NCBI GenBank assembly: GCA_013205605.1
Contig: JABMMK010000159.1
Span: 1 to 9,862 of the forward strand
DNA length: 9,862 bases
Direction: 5' to 3'
From: Cytophagales bacterium
GTDB taxonomy: Bacteria > Bacteroidota > Bacteroidia > Cytophagales > Spirosomataceae
Below are positions 1-7,901 of the stretch, one piece after another (position 1 is the stretch's first letter; the number at the start of each line of letters is the position of its first letter). The notes below the pieces were generated by a model that saw nothing but the letters and a program-made list of their open reading frames with translations, was not told the DNA's origin and did not search any database. A program made the position numbers and the translations under genes.

Positions 1-695
1 ATATCCCAATCCAAGCTGCTTGGAACAGCTTCCCCAGCAGGGAATTTTTTGATGTTAGTATCCCAACCATGCCACCTTCGAGCCGAGTTCATGTGAGCGG
101 TCATGGACGTTACATCCTTGATGATGCCCGCTTCTTGCCATGCTTTGAACTGAAAATAATTGGCCTCCGAATGGCCTTGATTTCCCATTTGGGTGACACA
201 TTGGCTATGTTTTTTGGCGGCGGCCATCATGAGTTCTACCTCATTAAATGTCCTTGCCATCGGTTTTTCCACATACACATGTTTGCCTAAAGCCAAAGCC
301 ATCATCGTAATAGGGAAGTGCGAATGATCAGGAACGCCTATGGCCACCGCCTCAATTTGGCTTCCCATTTTGTCAAACATCGTTCTGAAATCTTGGAAAC
401 GTGGCACATCAGGGAATTTTTCTAATACAGCCCTCGTTTGAGGAGCCCCCATATCCACATCGCAGAAGGCCACAAAATTAGCTAATCCGGTTTTGGCGAA
501 GGACATGACATCAGAACCACCCTGGTTTCCAATACCGATACAAGCTAAATTCACTTTATCCTTAGCGGGTAAATTAGCAAGTCCAGGTAAATAATGGTTG
601 GTCGATGAAGTCCAAATAGAAGGAAATGCAGAAGCGGCTGTCAATAAGGTCGATTTTTTCAAAAAAGACCGACGTGATTTTTCGTTTGATTTCAT
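1..695 (-). CDS. Gfo/Idh/MocA family oxidoreductase with Tat signal peptide, partial (C-terminus beyond window)
   Basis: This is a probable NAD(P)-dependent sugar or polyol oxidoreductase exported to the periplasm. The reading frame is open from ATG at 695 down to the window edge, giving 231 codons plus two bases. The N-terminus carries a twin-arginine motif, SRRSFLKK (residues 7-14), then a short hydrophobic, Ala/Ser-rich stretch to about residue 30. A Rossmann nucleotide-binding loop, GIGNQGG, lies at 54-60, followed by a beta-strand ending in FCDVD (77-81). The family motif VEKPMA is at 142-147; its Lys is the conserved cofactor/catalytic Lys. Exported members of this family are usually around 430-450 residues, so about half is missing at the left edge. 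It is transcribed away from the Dabb-domain gene across a 123-bp gap. The family and export signal are clear; the substrate cannot be told. Confidence 0.93.
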   Translation of the reverse strand, partial: MKSNEKSRRSFLKKSTLLTAASAFPSIWTSSTNHYLPGLANLPAKDKVNLACIGIGNQGGSDVMSFAKTGLANFVAFCDVDMGAPQTRAVLEKFPDVPRFQDFRTMFDKMGSQIEAVAIGVPDHSHFPITMMALALGKHVYVEKPMARTFNEVELMMAAAKKHSQCVTQMGNQGHSEANYFQFKAWQEAGIIKDVTSMTAHMNSARRWHGWDTNIKKFPAGEAVPSSLDWD

Positions 696-818
696 AGTTT
701 ATGTTTAAGCCTTCAAATTAATTAATATTTAATAAAATTCAATAAACTGAAGATTTTAGGGATAAGAATTTGTGATTTTTTTTGGATATTGAGGCTTTAA
801 TTTTCAACGAATCAAATT

Positions 819-1172
819 ATGTCTACTGTAAATAACGAAGCTCCAGCCATGGCAAAGCCCTCCATCGCCTTAATACACCATGTATTTTTCTGGCTGAATA
901 ACCCAGATTCAGAGGCGGATAGAAACGCATTAATTGCCGGTTTAAATACCTTAAGAGCGATCCCTTCGATTCAAAGAATGCATGTTGGCGTTTTAGCTTC
1001 CACTGAAAAACGTGAGGTGGTGGATACTTCTTGGGATGTATCTGAAATCATGTTTTTTAACGACGCGGCGGGCCAAAAAGTCTACCAAGATCATCCTATT
1101 CACATGGAGTTCGTTAAAAATTGCGCACACCTTTGGAAAAAGGTATTGGTATATGATGCGCAAGATGTTTAA
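819..1172 (+). CDS. Dabb (stress-responsive alpha/beta-barrel) domain protein
   Basis: A 117-residue protein with the dimeric alpha/beta-barrel (Dabb) fold. Visible family marks are the first strand IHHVFFWL (19-26), the central region around MHVGV (54-58), strand SEIMFF (75-80) and the YQDHPIHMEFV segment (89-99), whose conserved His residues are typical. The protein fills the usual single-domain length of about 100 residues. An in-frame Met at residue 11 (base 849) sits closer to the domain and could be the true start; neither start has a clear Shine-Dalgarno sequence, as is usual in Bacteroidota. The gene is divergent from the exported oxidoreductase, and its TAA stop overlaps the stop of the convergent membrane-protein gene. 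Most Dabb proteins have no known function, and the sequence gives no substrate. Confidence 0.85.
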   Translation: MSTVNNEAPAMAKPSIALIHHVFFWLNNPDSEADRNALIAGLNTLRAIPSIQRMHVGVLASTEKREVVDTSWDVSEIMFFNDAAGQKVYQDHPIHMEFVKNCAHLWKKVLVYDAQDV

Positions 1173-2740
1173 TCGTTTTTCCTTTGGTATACTTTATTTT
1201 TATTCAAGGTAAGTTTTAAGTCATAATGATTTGCAACAAATTGGGGCAATTGGGTGCCCTTTAATTCGGCAAGCAGATTCCAAGTGTCCACAATAAATAG
1301 GGGTTTTTCCGATGCTAAAGCGTTGATTAAAATGGATTCTTCTTTTTTGAAAATGACTGTATTCTTTGTTTCAAAGCTGTTTTTATAGTAAAAGAAGTTT
1401 GATTTACTGTACATGGGTAGATAATCATCTTGCAATTCATAATACATGGCTTGGGATTGAGTCCAGCCTAGGGACAAAATAGTCTCCTTTTTAGCGGTAT
1501 GATGATTCTTTAGCCAGTCAATTAATTCTTTTTCAATGATGCTGTTTAATGGTTTACCAAAGTTTAGGTGTTCGACCGACTTTGCATTCATTTTGTTCCA
1601 AACCAATTCACAGGATTTGCCCACAAAGCGATAGTTAAAATTCGCAATTAAGATAATCATGAATATGGCATATATATGATTTCTTGAATCATTTTTATGG
1701 CTTAATGCATGATATAGGTCGGCTATAAAAATACTCGCGGGTACAAATAAGAAAATATAATAATGGCCAAAATCATTCTTGCTCACGATGATCGTGATCG
1801 TGGAAATAACTAAAAATGAGAAACTGTAAGTAAGTGGATGTAAAAAAAATGATCGAAAAGAAAATTTACTTGCTGATATTTTGTTTATTAAAGAGTACAA
1901 AAAGATCAAGAGGAAAATATATAAGAAACTATAAAATAGATTGACCCGATGAAAGAAATTTGTGGGATCAATTGAACTTTGGCCTAACGCATTGCTTGAC
2001 ATATAAGTCAAGTTTTTCACTAAATAGAAATAGTAGAAATCTTCCAGCAGTCCATTTGAAACTAGGTAAATCAGTCCGATACTCATAAATGCCACATAGG
2101 CAATCACGGTAAATTTCAAGTAGTTATATTCTTTTTCAAGGATAAGCTTTAAACTAATAAAAAAGGCAAAAAACAAGGTGATGGGGATGGCTTGGAACTT
2201 GACCAGCGGTAAAATAAAAATCAGCAAAGCCACTCCTAGAAGTCTCGTTTTTGTATACGGATGCTGAGTTATCCAATATAAAATGGCCGAATAAAATAAG
2301 AGTTGGTATTCCGTGTTATAGCAAAAAATCCCGTCATAATAGGGCCCAAAACTTGGAAAATTGGAAATGCAAACGAACACAGTAAATGCTGTGGCACCGA
2401 TGATTTTGGCACCGGGCTTAAGCGCATCATATATGAAGTAAAGACTAGGTAAGATAAAGCAAAAATAGGTAACGAGCCTTAATTGATAGAGTTTAGAAAA
2501 TCCCGTTAAAATTTTGATCAAAGCGAGTAGGTAAATAGCTAGTGGGCCCGTGGTATGTGAGTCAAAGCCCACAAACGGTCTTGGATCGATTAAACATCTT
2601 CGAATCGCATATAAGTACTCTAATTCATCCGGGTCCAGGGAATTTTCTCTAAAAGAAATGATTCTACACACAAAAATAATGAAGGACAAAAAAGCAAGAA
2701 TGATCAGATTCTTGTAGGTTTTCAAAAAGTGGATCTTCAT
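1169..2740 (-). CDS. Polytopic membrane protein resembling GT-C (family 39-like) glycosyltransferases
   Basis: A 523-residue inner-membrane protein with roughly 10-12 predicted helices (for example residues 11-28, 66-81, 88-106, 113-127, 167-182, 184-200, 210-228, 268-285, 304-319, 327-343, 356-369), then a soluble C-terminal region from about 375. After the first helix comes an acidic motif, DPDE (36-39), placed like the catalytic DE/DD motif in the first periplasmic loop of GT-C enzymes such as ArnT. A GHYYIFLFVP segment (325-334) resembles the H-Y pattern seen before a late helix in such proteins. GT-C enzymes use polyprenyl-phosphate-linked sugars as donors on the periplasmic side. The gene is divergent from the CDP-sugar operon, which makes a role in the same glycan plausible. 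The name rests on topology and one motif; it could be another polytopic glycan protein. The stop overlaps the Dabb gene stop by 4 bp. Confidence 0.7.
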   Translation of the reverse strand: MKIHFLKTYKNLIILAFLSFIIFVCRIISFRENSLDPDELEYLYAIRRCLIDPRPFVGFDSHTTGPLAIYLLALIKILTGFSKLYQLRLVTYFCFILPSLYFIYDALKPGAKIIGATAFTVFVCISNFPSFGPYYDGIFCYNTEYQLLFYSAILYWITQHPYTKTRLLGVALLIFILPLVKFQAIPITLFFAFFISLKLILEKEYNYLKFTVIAYVAFMSIGLIYLVSNGLLEDFYYFYLVKNLTYMSSNALGQSSIDPTNFFHRVNLFYSFLYIFLLIFLYSLINKISASKFSFRSFFLHPLTYSFSFLVISTITIIVSKNDFGHYYIFLFVPASIFIADLYHALSHKNDSRNHIYAIFMIILIANFNYRFVGKSCELVWNKMNAKSVEHLNFGKPLNSIIEKELIDWLKNHHTAKKETILSLGWTQSQAMYYELQDDYLPMYSKSNFFYYKNSFETKNTVIFKKEESILINALASEKPLFIVDTWNLLAELKGTQLPQFVANHYDLKLTLNKNKVYQRKND

Positions 2741-2809
2741 TTTTTTTGAGTAATGAATTTTTTATTGGTTTTGATAGCTGTAAATAGCTTAAAAATTAAA
2801 TTTACAAAA

Positions 2810-2817
2810 CAAATTTA
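2810..2817 (-). promoter_or_regulatory. Possible Bacteroidota -7 promoter element for the GT-C-like gene
   Basis: Read on the minus strand the bases are TAAATTTG, an exact match to the Bacteroidota sigma-ABfr -7 consensus TAnnTTTG, about 70 bases before the start codon at 2740. No TTG-type -33 element lies at the expected spacing. The region is very AT-rich and a second copy of the same octamer occurs at 2892-2899, so a chance match is quite possible. Confidence 0.25.
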
Positions 2818-2833
2818 TAATTGGTATTTGTAT

Positions 2834-2863
2834 TTTGATTGATTAATTTTAAAATCTAATTTG
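2834..2863 (+). promoter_or_regulatory. Possible promoter for the rfbFGH operon
   Basis: TTTG at 2834-2837 is followed after 19 bases by TAATTTG (2857-2863). This resembles the Bacteroidota pattern TTTG-N19-TAnnTTTG but lacks one base in the -7 box. It would give a leader of roughly 120 bases before the rfbF start at 2991. It is the best plus-strand candidate I find in the 250-bp divergent gap, but the AT-rich background makes the call weak. Confidence 0.25.
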
Positions 2864-2990
2864 AAAATTGTTCAGTTAAAAAAACTTGTCTCAAATTTAA
2901 ATTAAATTCTCAAGAACCATTTAATTTAATTTTTTTTGCGGATTTAAATCAGGTTATTAAATAAGTGTTTTTTAATTAATTACAAGAGCT

Positions 2991-3770
2991 ATGAAAGTTG
3001 TCATACTGGCGGGTGGTTTAGGTACGCGATTAATGGAGGAAACGGAGTCTAGGCCAAAACCGATGGTTGAAATTGGCGGCAAACCGATCCTTTGGCACAT
3101 CATGAAAATTTATGAAGCGTATGGCTTCAATGAGTTTGTTCTTTGCTTAGGCTATAAATCTCAAATGATTAAGGAATATTTTTTAAATTATTACCTGTAT
3201 AACTCAGACATTACGGTCGAATTAGAGAAAAATAAAGTTGATGTGCATTTCAATAACTCTGAATCATTCAAAGTTACCTTAGTTGACACAGGACTTAACA
3301 CCAACACCGCAGGACGCATCAAAAAAATTCAAAAATACATAGGGAATGAAACCTTCATGTTGACCTATGGAGACGGAGTTGCTGATATCAACATCAAAGA
3401 TTTGATTGCTTTTCACAAGTTTCATGGGAAATATGCTACTTTAACGAGTGTACAAACCCCAGGTAGGTTTGGCAACATAGAAATAGACTCAAGCGGTATG
3501 GTCGATCATTTTGTAGAAAAGCCGCAAGGGGATGGGATGTGGATTAATGGAGGATTTTTTGTTCTTGAACCCGAGATTTTTAATTACCTAGAAGGTGATG
3601 TGGAAAATGTTCAATGGGAGAATCAGCCTTTATTAGAAATTGCGAAGGATAAACAATTAGCAGCCTTCAAGCATTCGGGTTTTTGGAAGCCGATGGATGC
3701 ATTGCGCGACCGGATTGAATTAGAGCAAATGTGGCAAAATAATAATGCTAAATGGAAAATTTGGGACTAA
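2991..3770 (+). CDS. rfbF: Glucose-1-phosphate cytidylyltransferase
   Basis: A cytosolic enzyme that joins CTP and alpha-D-glucose-1-phosphate to give CDP-glucose and pyrophosphate (EC 2.7.7.33), the first step to CDP-3,6-dideoxyhexoses. The 259 residues match the usual length of about 257. The N-terminal nucleotidyltransferase signature is intact: AGGLGTRL (7-14), then SRPKPMVEIGGKP (20-32). Further marks are the metal-binding region YGDGVAD (126-132), the EKP motif (176-178), NGGFF (186-190) and the family-specific HSGFWKPMDALRD (228-240). The start is the only sensible one, as the signature begins within a few residues of it. It is the first gene of a six-gene plus-strand run, and its TAA stop overlaps the next start as TAATG. 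The identification is secure. Confidence 0.97.
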   Translation: MKVVILAGGLGTRLMEETESRPKPMVEIGGKPILWHIMKIYEAYGFNEFVLCLGYKSQMIKEYFLNYYLYNSDITVELEKNKVDVHFNNSESFKVTLVDTGLNTNTAGRIKKIQKYIGNETFMLTYGDGVADINIKDLIAFHKFHGKYATLTSVQTPGRFGNIEIDSSGMVDHFVEKPQGDGMWINGGFFVLEPEIFNYLEGDVENVQWENQPLLEIAKDKQLAAFKHSGFWKPMDALRDRIELEQMWQNNNAKWKIWD

Positions 3771-4861
3771 TGGAATATTTGAAAAATCATTATCAAGGTA
3801 AAAAAGTATTTGTTACCGGACATACTGGATTTAAAGGTTCTTGGTTGGTGCAGATTTTATCTAATTTGGGGGCCACCATCAAGGGTTATGCTTTGACTCC
3901 AGATCAAAAAGTTAATTTATTTGATGAAATCGCTGGAGCTGATTTGTGCGAGTCGGTCATTCATGACATTCGGGACAAGGAAGCCTTAAAGAAGGCTATC
4001 TTAGATTTTCAGCCTGATTATATTTTTCATTTAGCTGCGCAGCCTTTGGTGCGATTGTCTTATCAAATTCCCATAGATACTTTCGAGGTAAACGTGCTAG
4101 GAACCGCTCATGTCTTAGATGCCTTACGATTTTTAGACAAGAAATGTGCCATCGTTCTCATTACGACAGATAAGGTATATCATAACAACGAGACCGAATA
4201 CGCATATAAAGAAAATGATCGATTGGGTGGCTATGATCCATATAGCTCAAGTAAAGCTTGTTGCGAATTGGTCATCGATTCGTATCGGAATTCTTTTTTC
4301 AATACCCATAATCTGGCCGAGCATGGCAAATCACTAGCGGTCGCAAGAGCAGGTAATGTGATTGGCGGAGGCGATTGGTCGATTGATCGATTAATTCCCG
4401 ATATCGCGAAAGCATTACATGATGATCAAGAAATTGTGATTCGAAATCCTAAGGCGGTCAGGCCATGGCAACATGTCATCGAGCCTTTATTTGGGTACTT
4501 GGAGCTTGGGGCTAAATTAAATGAACAACCCCTTGCATATTCCCAGGCATATAACTTTGGGCCCAATGAGTCAGATGCTTTAACTGTGGAGGAGATGGTT
4601 CAAAAGTCCATAGGAATCTGGGGTAAGGGTCATTATACCTCAGAAATAAATACAGGTAATCCACATGAAGCCGGATTACTCAAATTGGATATTGGCAAGG
4701 CATTAAAAGAACTTCATTGGAGACCCATTTTTAATGCAGAATTAGCCATTCAAAGGACAATTAATTGGTATAAAAAATATGATGAGGGGACCGCGGCCTC
4801 AGATTTAATTAAACTAGATATTGAATTTTATCAAAACATAATCAATGGAAAAAAATATTGA
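3770..4861 (+). CDS. rfbG: CDP-glucose 4,6-dehydratase
   Basis: An extended-SDR enzyme that uses bound NAD+ to turn CDP-glucose into CDP-4-keto-6-deoxyglucose (EC 4.2.1.45). Numbered from the Met at 3770, the Rossmann motif is GHTGFKG (17-23), HLAAQ lies at 87-91, the TTDKVY segment with its catalytic Thr/Asp region is at 132-137, and the YxxxK pair is Y158/K162 in PYSSSK. I chose the start at 3770 (363 residues) because it makes a TAATG overlap with the rfbF stop and because family members begin a few residues before a QGKxVFVTGHTGFKGSW-like stretch. An in-frame Met at 3752 would add six residues and overlap rfbF by 19 bp. The gene's end overlaps rfbH by 17 bp. Function is secure; only the start is open. 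Confidence 0.96.
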   Translation: MEYLKNHYQGKKVFVTGHTGFKGSWLVQILSNLGATIKGYALTPDQKVNLFDEIAGADLCESVIHDIRDKEALKKAILDFQPDYIFHLAAQPLVRLSYQIPIDTFEVNVLGTAHVLDALRFLDKKCAIVLITTDKVYHNNETEYAYKENDRLGGYDPYSSSKACCELVIDSYRNSFFNTHNLAEHGKSLAVARAGNVIGGGDWSIDRLIPDIAKALHDDQEIVIRNPKAVRPWQHVIEPLFGYLELGAKLNEQPLAYSQAYNFGPNESDALTVEEMVQKSIGIWGKGHYTSEINTGNPHEAGLLKLDIGKALKELHWRPIFNAELAIQRTINWYKKYDEGTAASDLIKLDIEFYQNIINGKKY

Positions 4862-6179
4862 AATTTTAAAGGGTATTGAGTTTGATAACCTAAATGATGA
4901 AGGATTAAAGCAGCTTTTAGTTCATAAATTTGCTAAAAATATCAATAAAGAGATTGTACCCGGAGAGAGTTACATCCCTGTTTCAGGTAAAGTTATCGAT
5001 GAGGATGATGTATTATGGGGAATAGAATCGATGATGGATGCTTGGTTGACCGCCGGTCGTTTTTCAAATAAATTAGAAAGGGAGCTAGCTAGGTATTTTG
5101 GGAGTCGTTTTTCTTTATTGGTCAACTCCGGTTCATCCGCTAATTTGGTCGCATTTTATGCCTTAACCTCACCTAAATTAAAGGAAAGAGCCATTAAACC
5201 TGGTGATGAAATAATTACGGTGGCGGCAGGCTTTCCGACGACCATTAATCCGATGATTCAGTTTGGTTGCATTCCCGTTTTTGTGGATGTGGACATACCT
5301 ACCTACAATATCAACGTAGAAGATATTGAAAAGGCGATTAGCCCGAAAACCAAAGCAATCATGCTGGCCCATGCCCTAGGCAATCCATTTAATTTGCGTG
5401 AGGTGATGGCGATCGCTAAAAAATATAATTTGTGGGTGATTGAAGACGATTGCGATTCTTTGGGTGCCACTTATGAAGGGAAAAAAACAGGAACTTTTGG
5501 AGATTTAGCTACCCTTTCTTTTTATCCAGCGCATCACATTACGATGGGCGAAGGAGGAGCGGTCTTAATTAATAATGCCTCCTTGAAAAAAGTGGCCGAA
5601 AGTTTTAGAGACTGGGGACGCGATTGCTGGTGTGCTCCCGGAAAAGATAATACTTGCGGGGAAAGATATTGCCAACAATTGGGTGAATTGCCCGATGGAT
5701 ATGATCATAAGTATACTTATTCGCACATGGGCTTTAATTTAAAAGTTACTGATATGCAGGCGGCGGTCGGCTTAAGCCAACTAACCAAAGCGGATCATTT
5801 TGTAGCGAGGAGAAAAGAAAATCATGCGATGCTTTTAGGGATGTTCAAGGAATTTGAAGAGCATTTCATCCTTCCGGTAGCGACAGAAAATTCGGATCCT
5901 AGTTGGTTTGGTTTTATGTTAACCATAAGAGAAAATAGTCCAATCAATCGAAATAAATTTGTCGAATATTTAGAGAACAATAAGATAGGAACTCGCTTGT
6001 TTTTTGCGGGCAATATGTTGAGACAGCCGGCTTATTCAACGATTAATTACCGCAAGATTGGTGATTTGGAAAACACTGATTTAGTGATGAATAATTCTTT
6101 TTGGTTGGGTGTGTGGCCTGGTTTGGAAAAGAAACATTATGATTACATCATAGAGGTAGTTAGAAATTATAAAATCTAG
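4845..6179 (+). CDS. rfbH: CDP-4-keto-6-deoxy-D-glucose 3-dehydrase (E1, PLP and [2Fe-2S])
   Basis: It removes the C3 hydroxyl of CDP-4-keto-6-deoxyglucose using pyridoxamine phosphate and an iron-sulfur cluster, leading to CDP-4-keto-3,6-dideoxyglucose. The fold is that of DegT/DnrJ/EryC1 aminotransferases. Two features set this branch apart and both are present. The PLP-anchoring Lys is replaced by His: PAHHITMGEGG (228-238), with H230 at the Lys position. The cluster cysteines follow the E1 pattern C-X57-C-X1-C-X7-C exactly, at C203, C261, C263 and C271. The substrate-side motif VPGESYIPVSGKV (38-50) is also conserved. At 444 residues it is slightly longer than usual (about 437) owing to its N-terminus. 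It overlaps rfbG by 17 bp. The partner reductase E3 (RfbI/AscD type) is not in the window. Confidence 0.96.
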   Translation: MEKNIEILKGIEFDNLNDEGLKQLLVHKFAKNINKEIVPGESYIPVSGKVIDEDDVLWGIESMMDAWLTAGRFSNKLERELARYFGSRFSLLVNSGSSANLVAFYALTSPKLKERAIKPGDEIITVAAGFPTTINPMIQFGCIPVFVDVDIPTYNINVEDIEKAISPKTKAIMLAHALGNPFNLREVMAIAKKYNLWVIEDDCDSLGATYEGKKTGTFGDLATLSFYPAHHITMGEGGAVLINNASLKKVAESFRDWGRDCWCAPGKDNTCGERYCQQLGELPDGYDHKYTYSHMGFNLKVTDMQAAVGLSQLTKADHFVARRKENHAMLLGMFKEFEEHFILPVATENSDPSWFGFMLTIRENSPINRNKFVEYLENNKIGTRLFFAGNMLRQPAYSTINYRKIGDLENTDLVMNNSFWLGVWPGLEKKHYDYIIEVVRNYKI

Positions 6180-6180
6180 C

Positions 6181-7899
6181 ATGACGGTAGCCGAATATAT
6201 TGCTGATTTCATCGAGGAAAAGAAAATGGATTTTGTTTTTCAATATCCAGGTGGGATGATTACGCATATGATTGACGCCATTGGCACTCGAGATAAGGTT
6301 GAAATTTATTCTTTATTGCATGAGCAATCCATTGCCTTTGCTGTTTCGGCGGTAGGCAGGTTATCTAATTTACCGGCCATTGCATTTGCTACCAGTGGTC
6401 CCGGGGCGACCAATTTATTAACCGGAATCGGAGATTGTTATTTTGACTCTGTGCCTGCATTATTTATTACGGGCCAAGTCAATACACACGAGTTAAAAGG
6501 GGATTCCGGGATTCGCCAACTAGGTTTTCAGGAAACGGATATTGTTTCCATGGCGGTGCCGATTACCAAGTTGGCGATTCAGATTACAGACCCCAATCAG
6601 ATTGTGGAAGTGCTAGAGGATGCCTACCATTTAGCCATCGATGGCCGGCCTGGTCCTGTGTTGATTGACATTCCGATGAATATTCAAAGGACCCAAATCG
6701 ATGTCCATGTGAAGAAGTCTGCGGTTAAAAAGGAGTCATTATCTGTCGGTTTAGAAGGTAAAATCGAGGAGTTAATTAAAATTTTATTGACTGCTAAGTC
6801 TCCTTTGTTTTGGATTGGGAATGGTATTCATACCTCAAAGTCTGAAGCGCTATTTATTGAATTAAATAAAATTTTAAATATCCCGGTTGTTACCTCCTTG
6901 CATTCCATTGATTTGTTGGAAAGTGTAGATCCCAATAAAGTGGGGATGATCGGTGCCTATGGGAATCGTTGGTCCAACATGTCCATCAAACATGCTGATT
7001 GCATCATATTCCTGGGGACTAGAATCGACATTAGACAAACAGGTGCTAATACATCTATTTTTGATCAGATAAAAACGATTCGCGTGGACAATGACCATGC
7101 TGAATTAGATAATCGAGTTCAGGCCGATATTAAAATTAATGCGAAGCTGGATGTATTTTTGAAATCATTCATTCTACAAGCTGTTGATTTTAAATTTTCA
7201 TTTTCAGAGTGGCATCAAAAAATCACTTCATTAAAGAAGGATTATCCTATTGAAAACGAAGTTTCCATTCAAAAAGGAGAGATCAATCCACTTGAATTAT
7301 TTCAGAAAATATCCAAAAATAGTCACGTTAATACCATTTATTGTGCAGATGTAGGGAGTCATCAAATGTGGGCGGCCCAATCGTTGGCATTCAAAAAAGG
7401 TGATCGATTTTTGACTTCTGGTGGAATGGGATCGATGGGTTTTTGTTTGCCTGCGGCTATAGGAGCAGCTTTATATGAACCATCGAAAAATGTGGTAGCG
7501 ATTATTGGGGATGGATCTTTTCAAATGAACATTCAGGAATTGCATTCAATTTTTCACCATAAACTCAATATTAGGATTATCATCATCAACAATCATTCAT
7601 TGGGAATGATTAGGCAATTCCAAGATACCAATTTTAAATCGAGGCATTTTGGTACGGTATGGGGATATTCCTGTCCTGATTTTTGTAAAATCGCAAAATC
7701 CTATCAGATTCCGAGCAAGCGAATTGAAGAATGCTTGAATGTGGATTTAGGGGTTGCATGGCTATTAAAAGGGAAAGGTCCTAAGTTATTGGAGGTGTTG
7801 ATTTCGGGCCAATTAAATGTATATCCTAAAATTGCTTTTGGGCAAACGATGGATAAAATGGAACCTGATTTCAGTCCTATTGCAGTTGAATCCACTTAA
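6181..7899 (+). CDS. Thiamine diphosphate-dependent acetolactate synthase-like enzyme, probable YerE-type C2 transferase on a CDP-sugar
   Basis: A 572-residue ThDP enzyme with the three-domain layout of acetohydroxyacid synthase. The N-terminal PYR domain has the proton-relay Glu in HEQ (E48), TSGPGATN (71-78) and FQETDI (116-121). The middle domain spans roughly 190-330. The C-terminal PP domain has the ThDP/Mg2+ motif GDG at 443-445 and NN at 470-471. It starts one base after the rfbH stop, and no small regulatory subunit (ilvN) or other branched-chain amino acid gene is near. In Yersinia the related YerE takes the two-carbon unit of pyruvate and adds it to C4 of CDP-4-keto-3,6-dideoxyglucose, the product of the RfbFGH steps. 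The context therefore favours a branched-sugar role over acetolactate synthesis. The family is certain; the substrate is inferred. Confidence 0.9.
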   Translation: MTVAEYIADFIEEKKMDFVFQYPGGMITHMIDAIGTRDKVEIYSLLHEQSIAFAVSAVGRLSNLPAIAFATSGPGATNLLTGIGDCYFDSVPALFITGQVNTHELKGDSGIRQLGFQETDIVSMAVPITKLAIQITDPNQIVEVLEDAYHLAIDGRPGPVLIDIPMNIQRTQIDVHVKKSAVKKESLSVGLEGKIEELIKILLTAKSPLFWIGNGIHTSKSEALFIELNKILNIPVVTSLHSIDLLESVDPNKVGMIGAYGNRWSNMSIKHADCIIFLGTRIDIRQTGANTSIFDQIKTIRVDNDHAELDNRVQADIKINAKLDVFLKSFILQAVDFKFSFSEWHQKITSLKKDYPIENEVSIQKGEINPLELFQKISKNSHVNTIYCADVGSHQMWAAQSLAFKKGDRFLTSGGMGSMGFCLPAAIGAALYEPSKNVVAIIGDGSFQMNIQELHSIFHHKLNIRIIIINNHSLGMIRQFQDTNFKSRHFGTVWGYSCPDFCKIAKSYQIPSKRIEECLNVDLGVAWLLKGKGPKLLEVLISGQLNVYPKIAFGQTMDKMEPDFSPIAVEST

Positions 7900-7901
7900 A
7901 A

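Noticed and set aside
69..290. Plus-strand 73-codon open frame at the left edge
   Set aside because: It lies antisense to the exported Gfo/Idh/MocA gene, whose motifs (twin-arginine, GIGNQGG, EKP) are clear on the minus strand.
696..818. Search for promoters in the gap between the oxidoreductase and Dabb genes
   Set aside because: Only imperfect matches are present (TTAATTTG on the minus strand at 714-721; TAATTTTC on the plus strand at 798-805 with a 13-base spacer from TTTG), not better than expected in AT-rich DNA.
1175..1225. Weak pairing CCTTTG...CAAGG with T-rich DNA after the Dabb stop, considered as a terminator
   Set aside because: The pairing is short and imperfect with a loop of about 20 bases, and it lies within the coding region of the convergent gene.
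1789..1806. Repeat and small inverted repeat CACGATGATCGTG followed by another ATCGTG
   Set aside because: It is inside the membrane-protein gene and encodes an Ile/Thr/Val-rich helix segment; the stem is six bases with no T-run, so chance from codon repetition explains it.
2741..2990. Search of the divergent intergenic region for a small gene, riboswitch or operator
   Set aside because: The stretch is strongly AT-rich with many stops, no convincing hairpin and no clear palindrome; only tentative promoter elements could be offered.
6181..7899. Annotation as the housekeeping acetolactate synthase IlvB
   Set aside because: The motifs fit the superfamily, but the gene is locked into a CDP-dideoxysugar operon without ilvN or other ilv genes, so the YerE-type role explains the context better.
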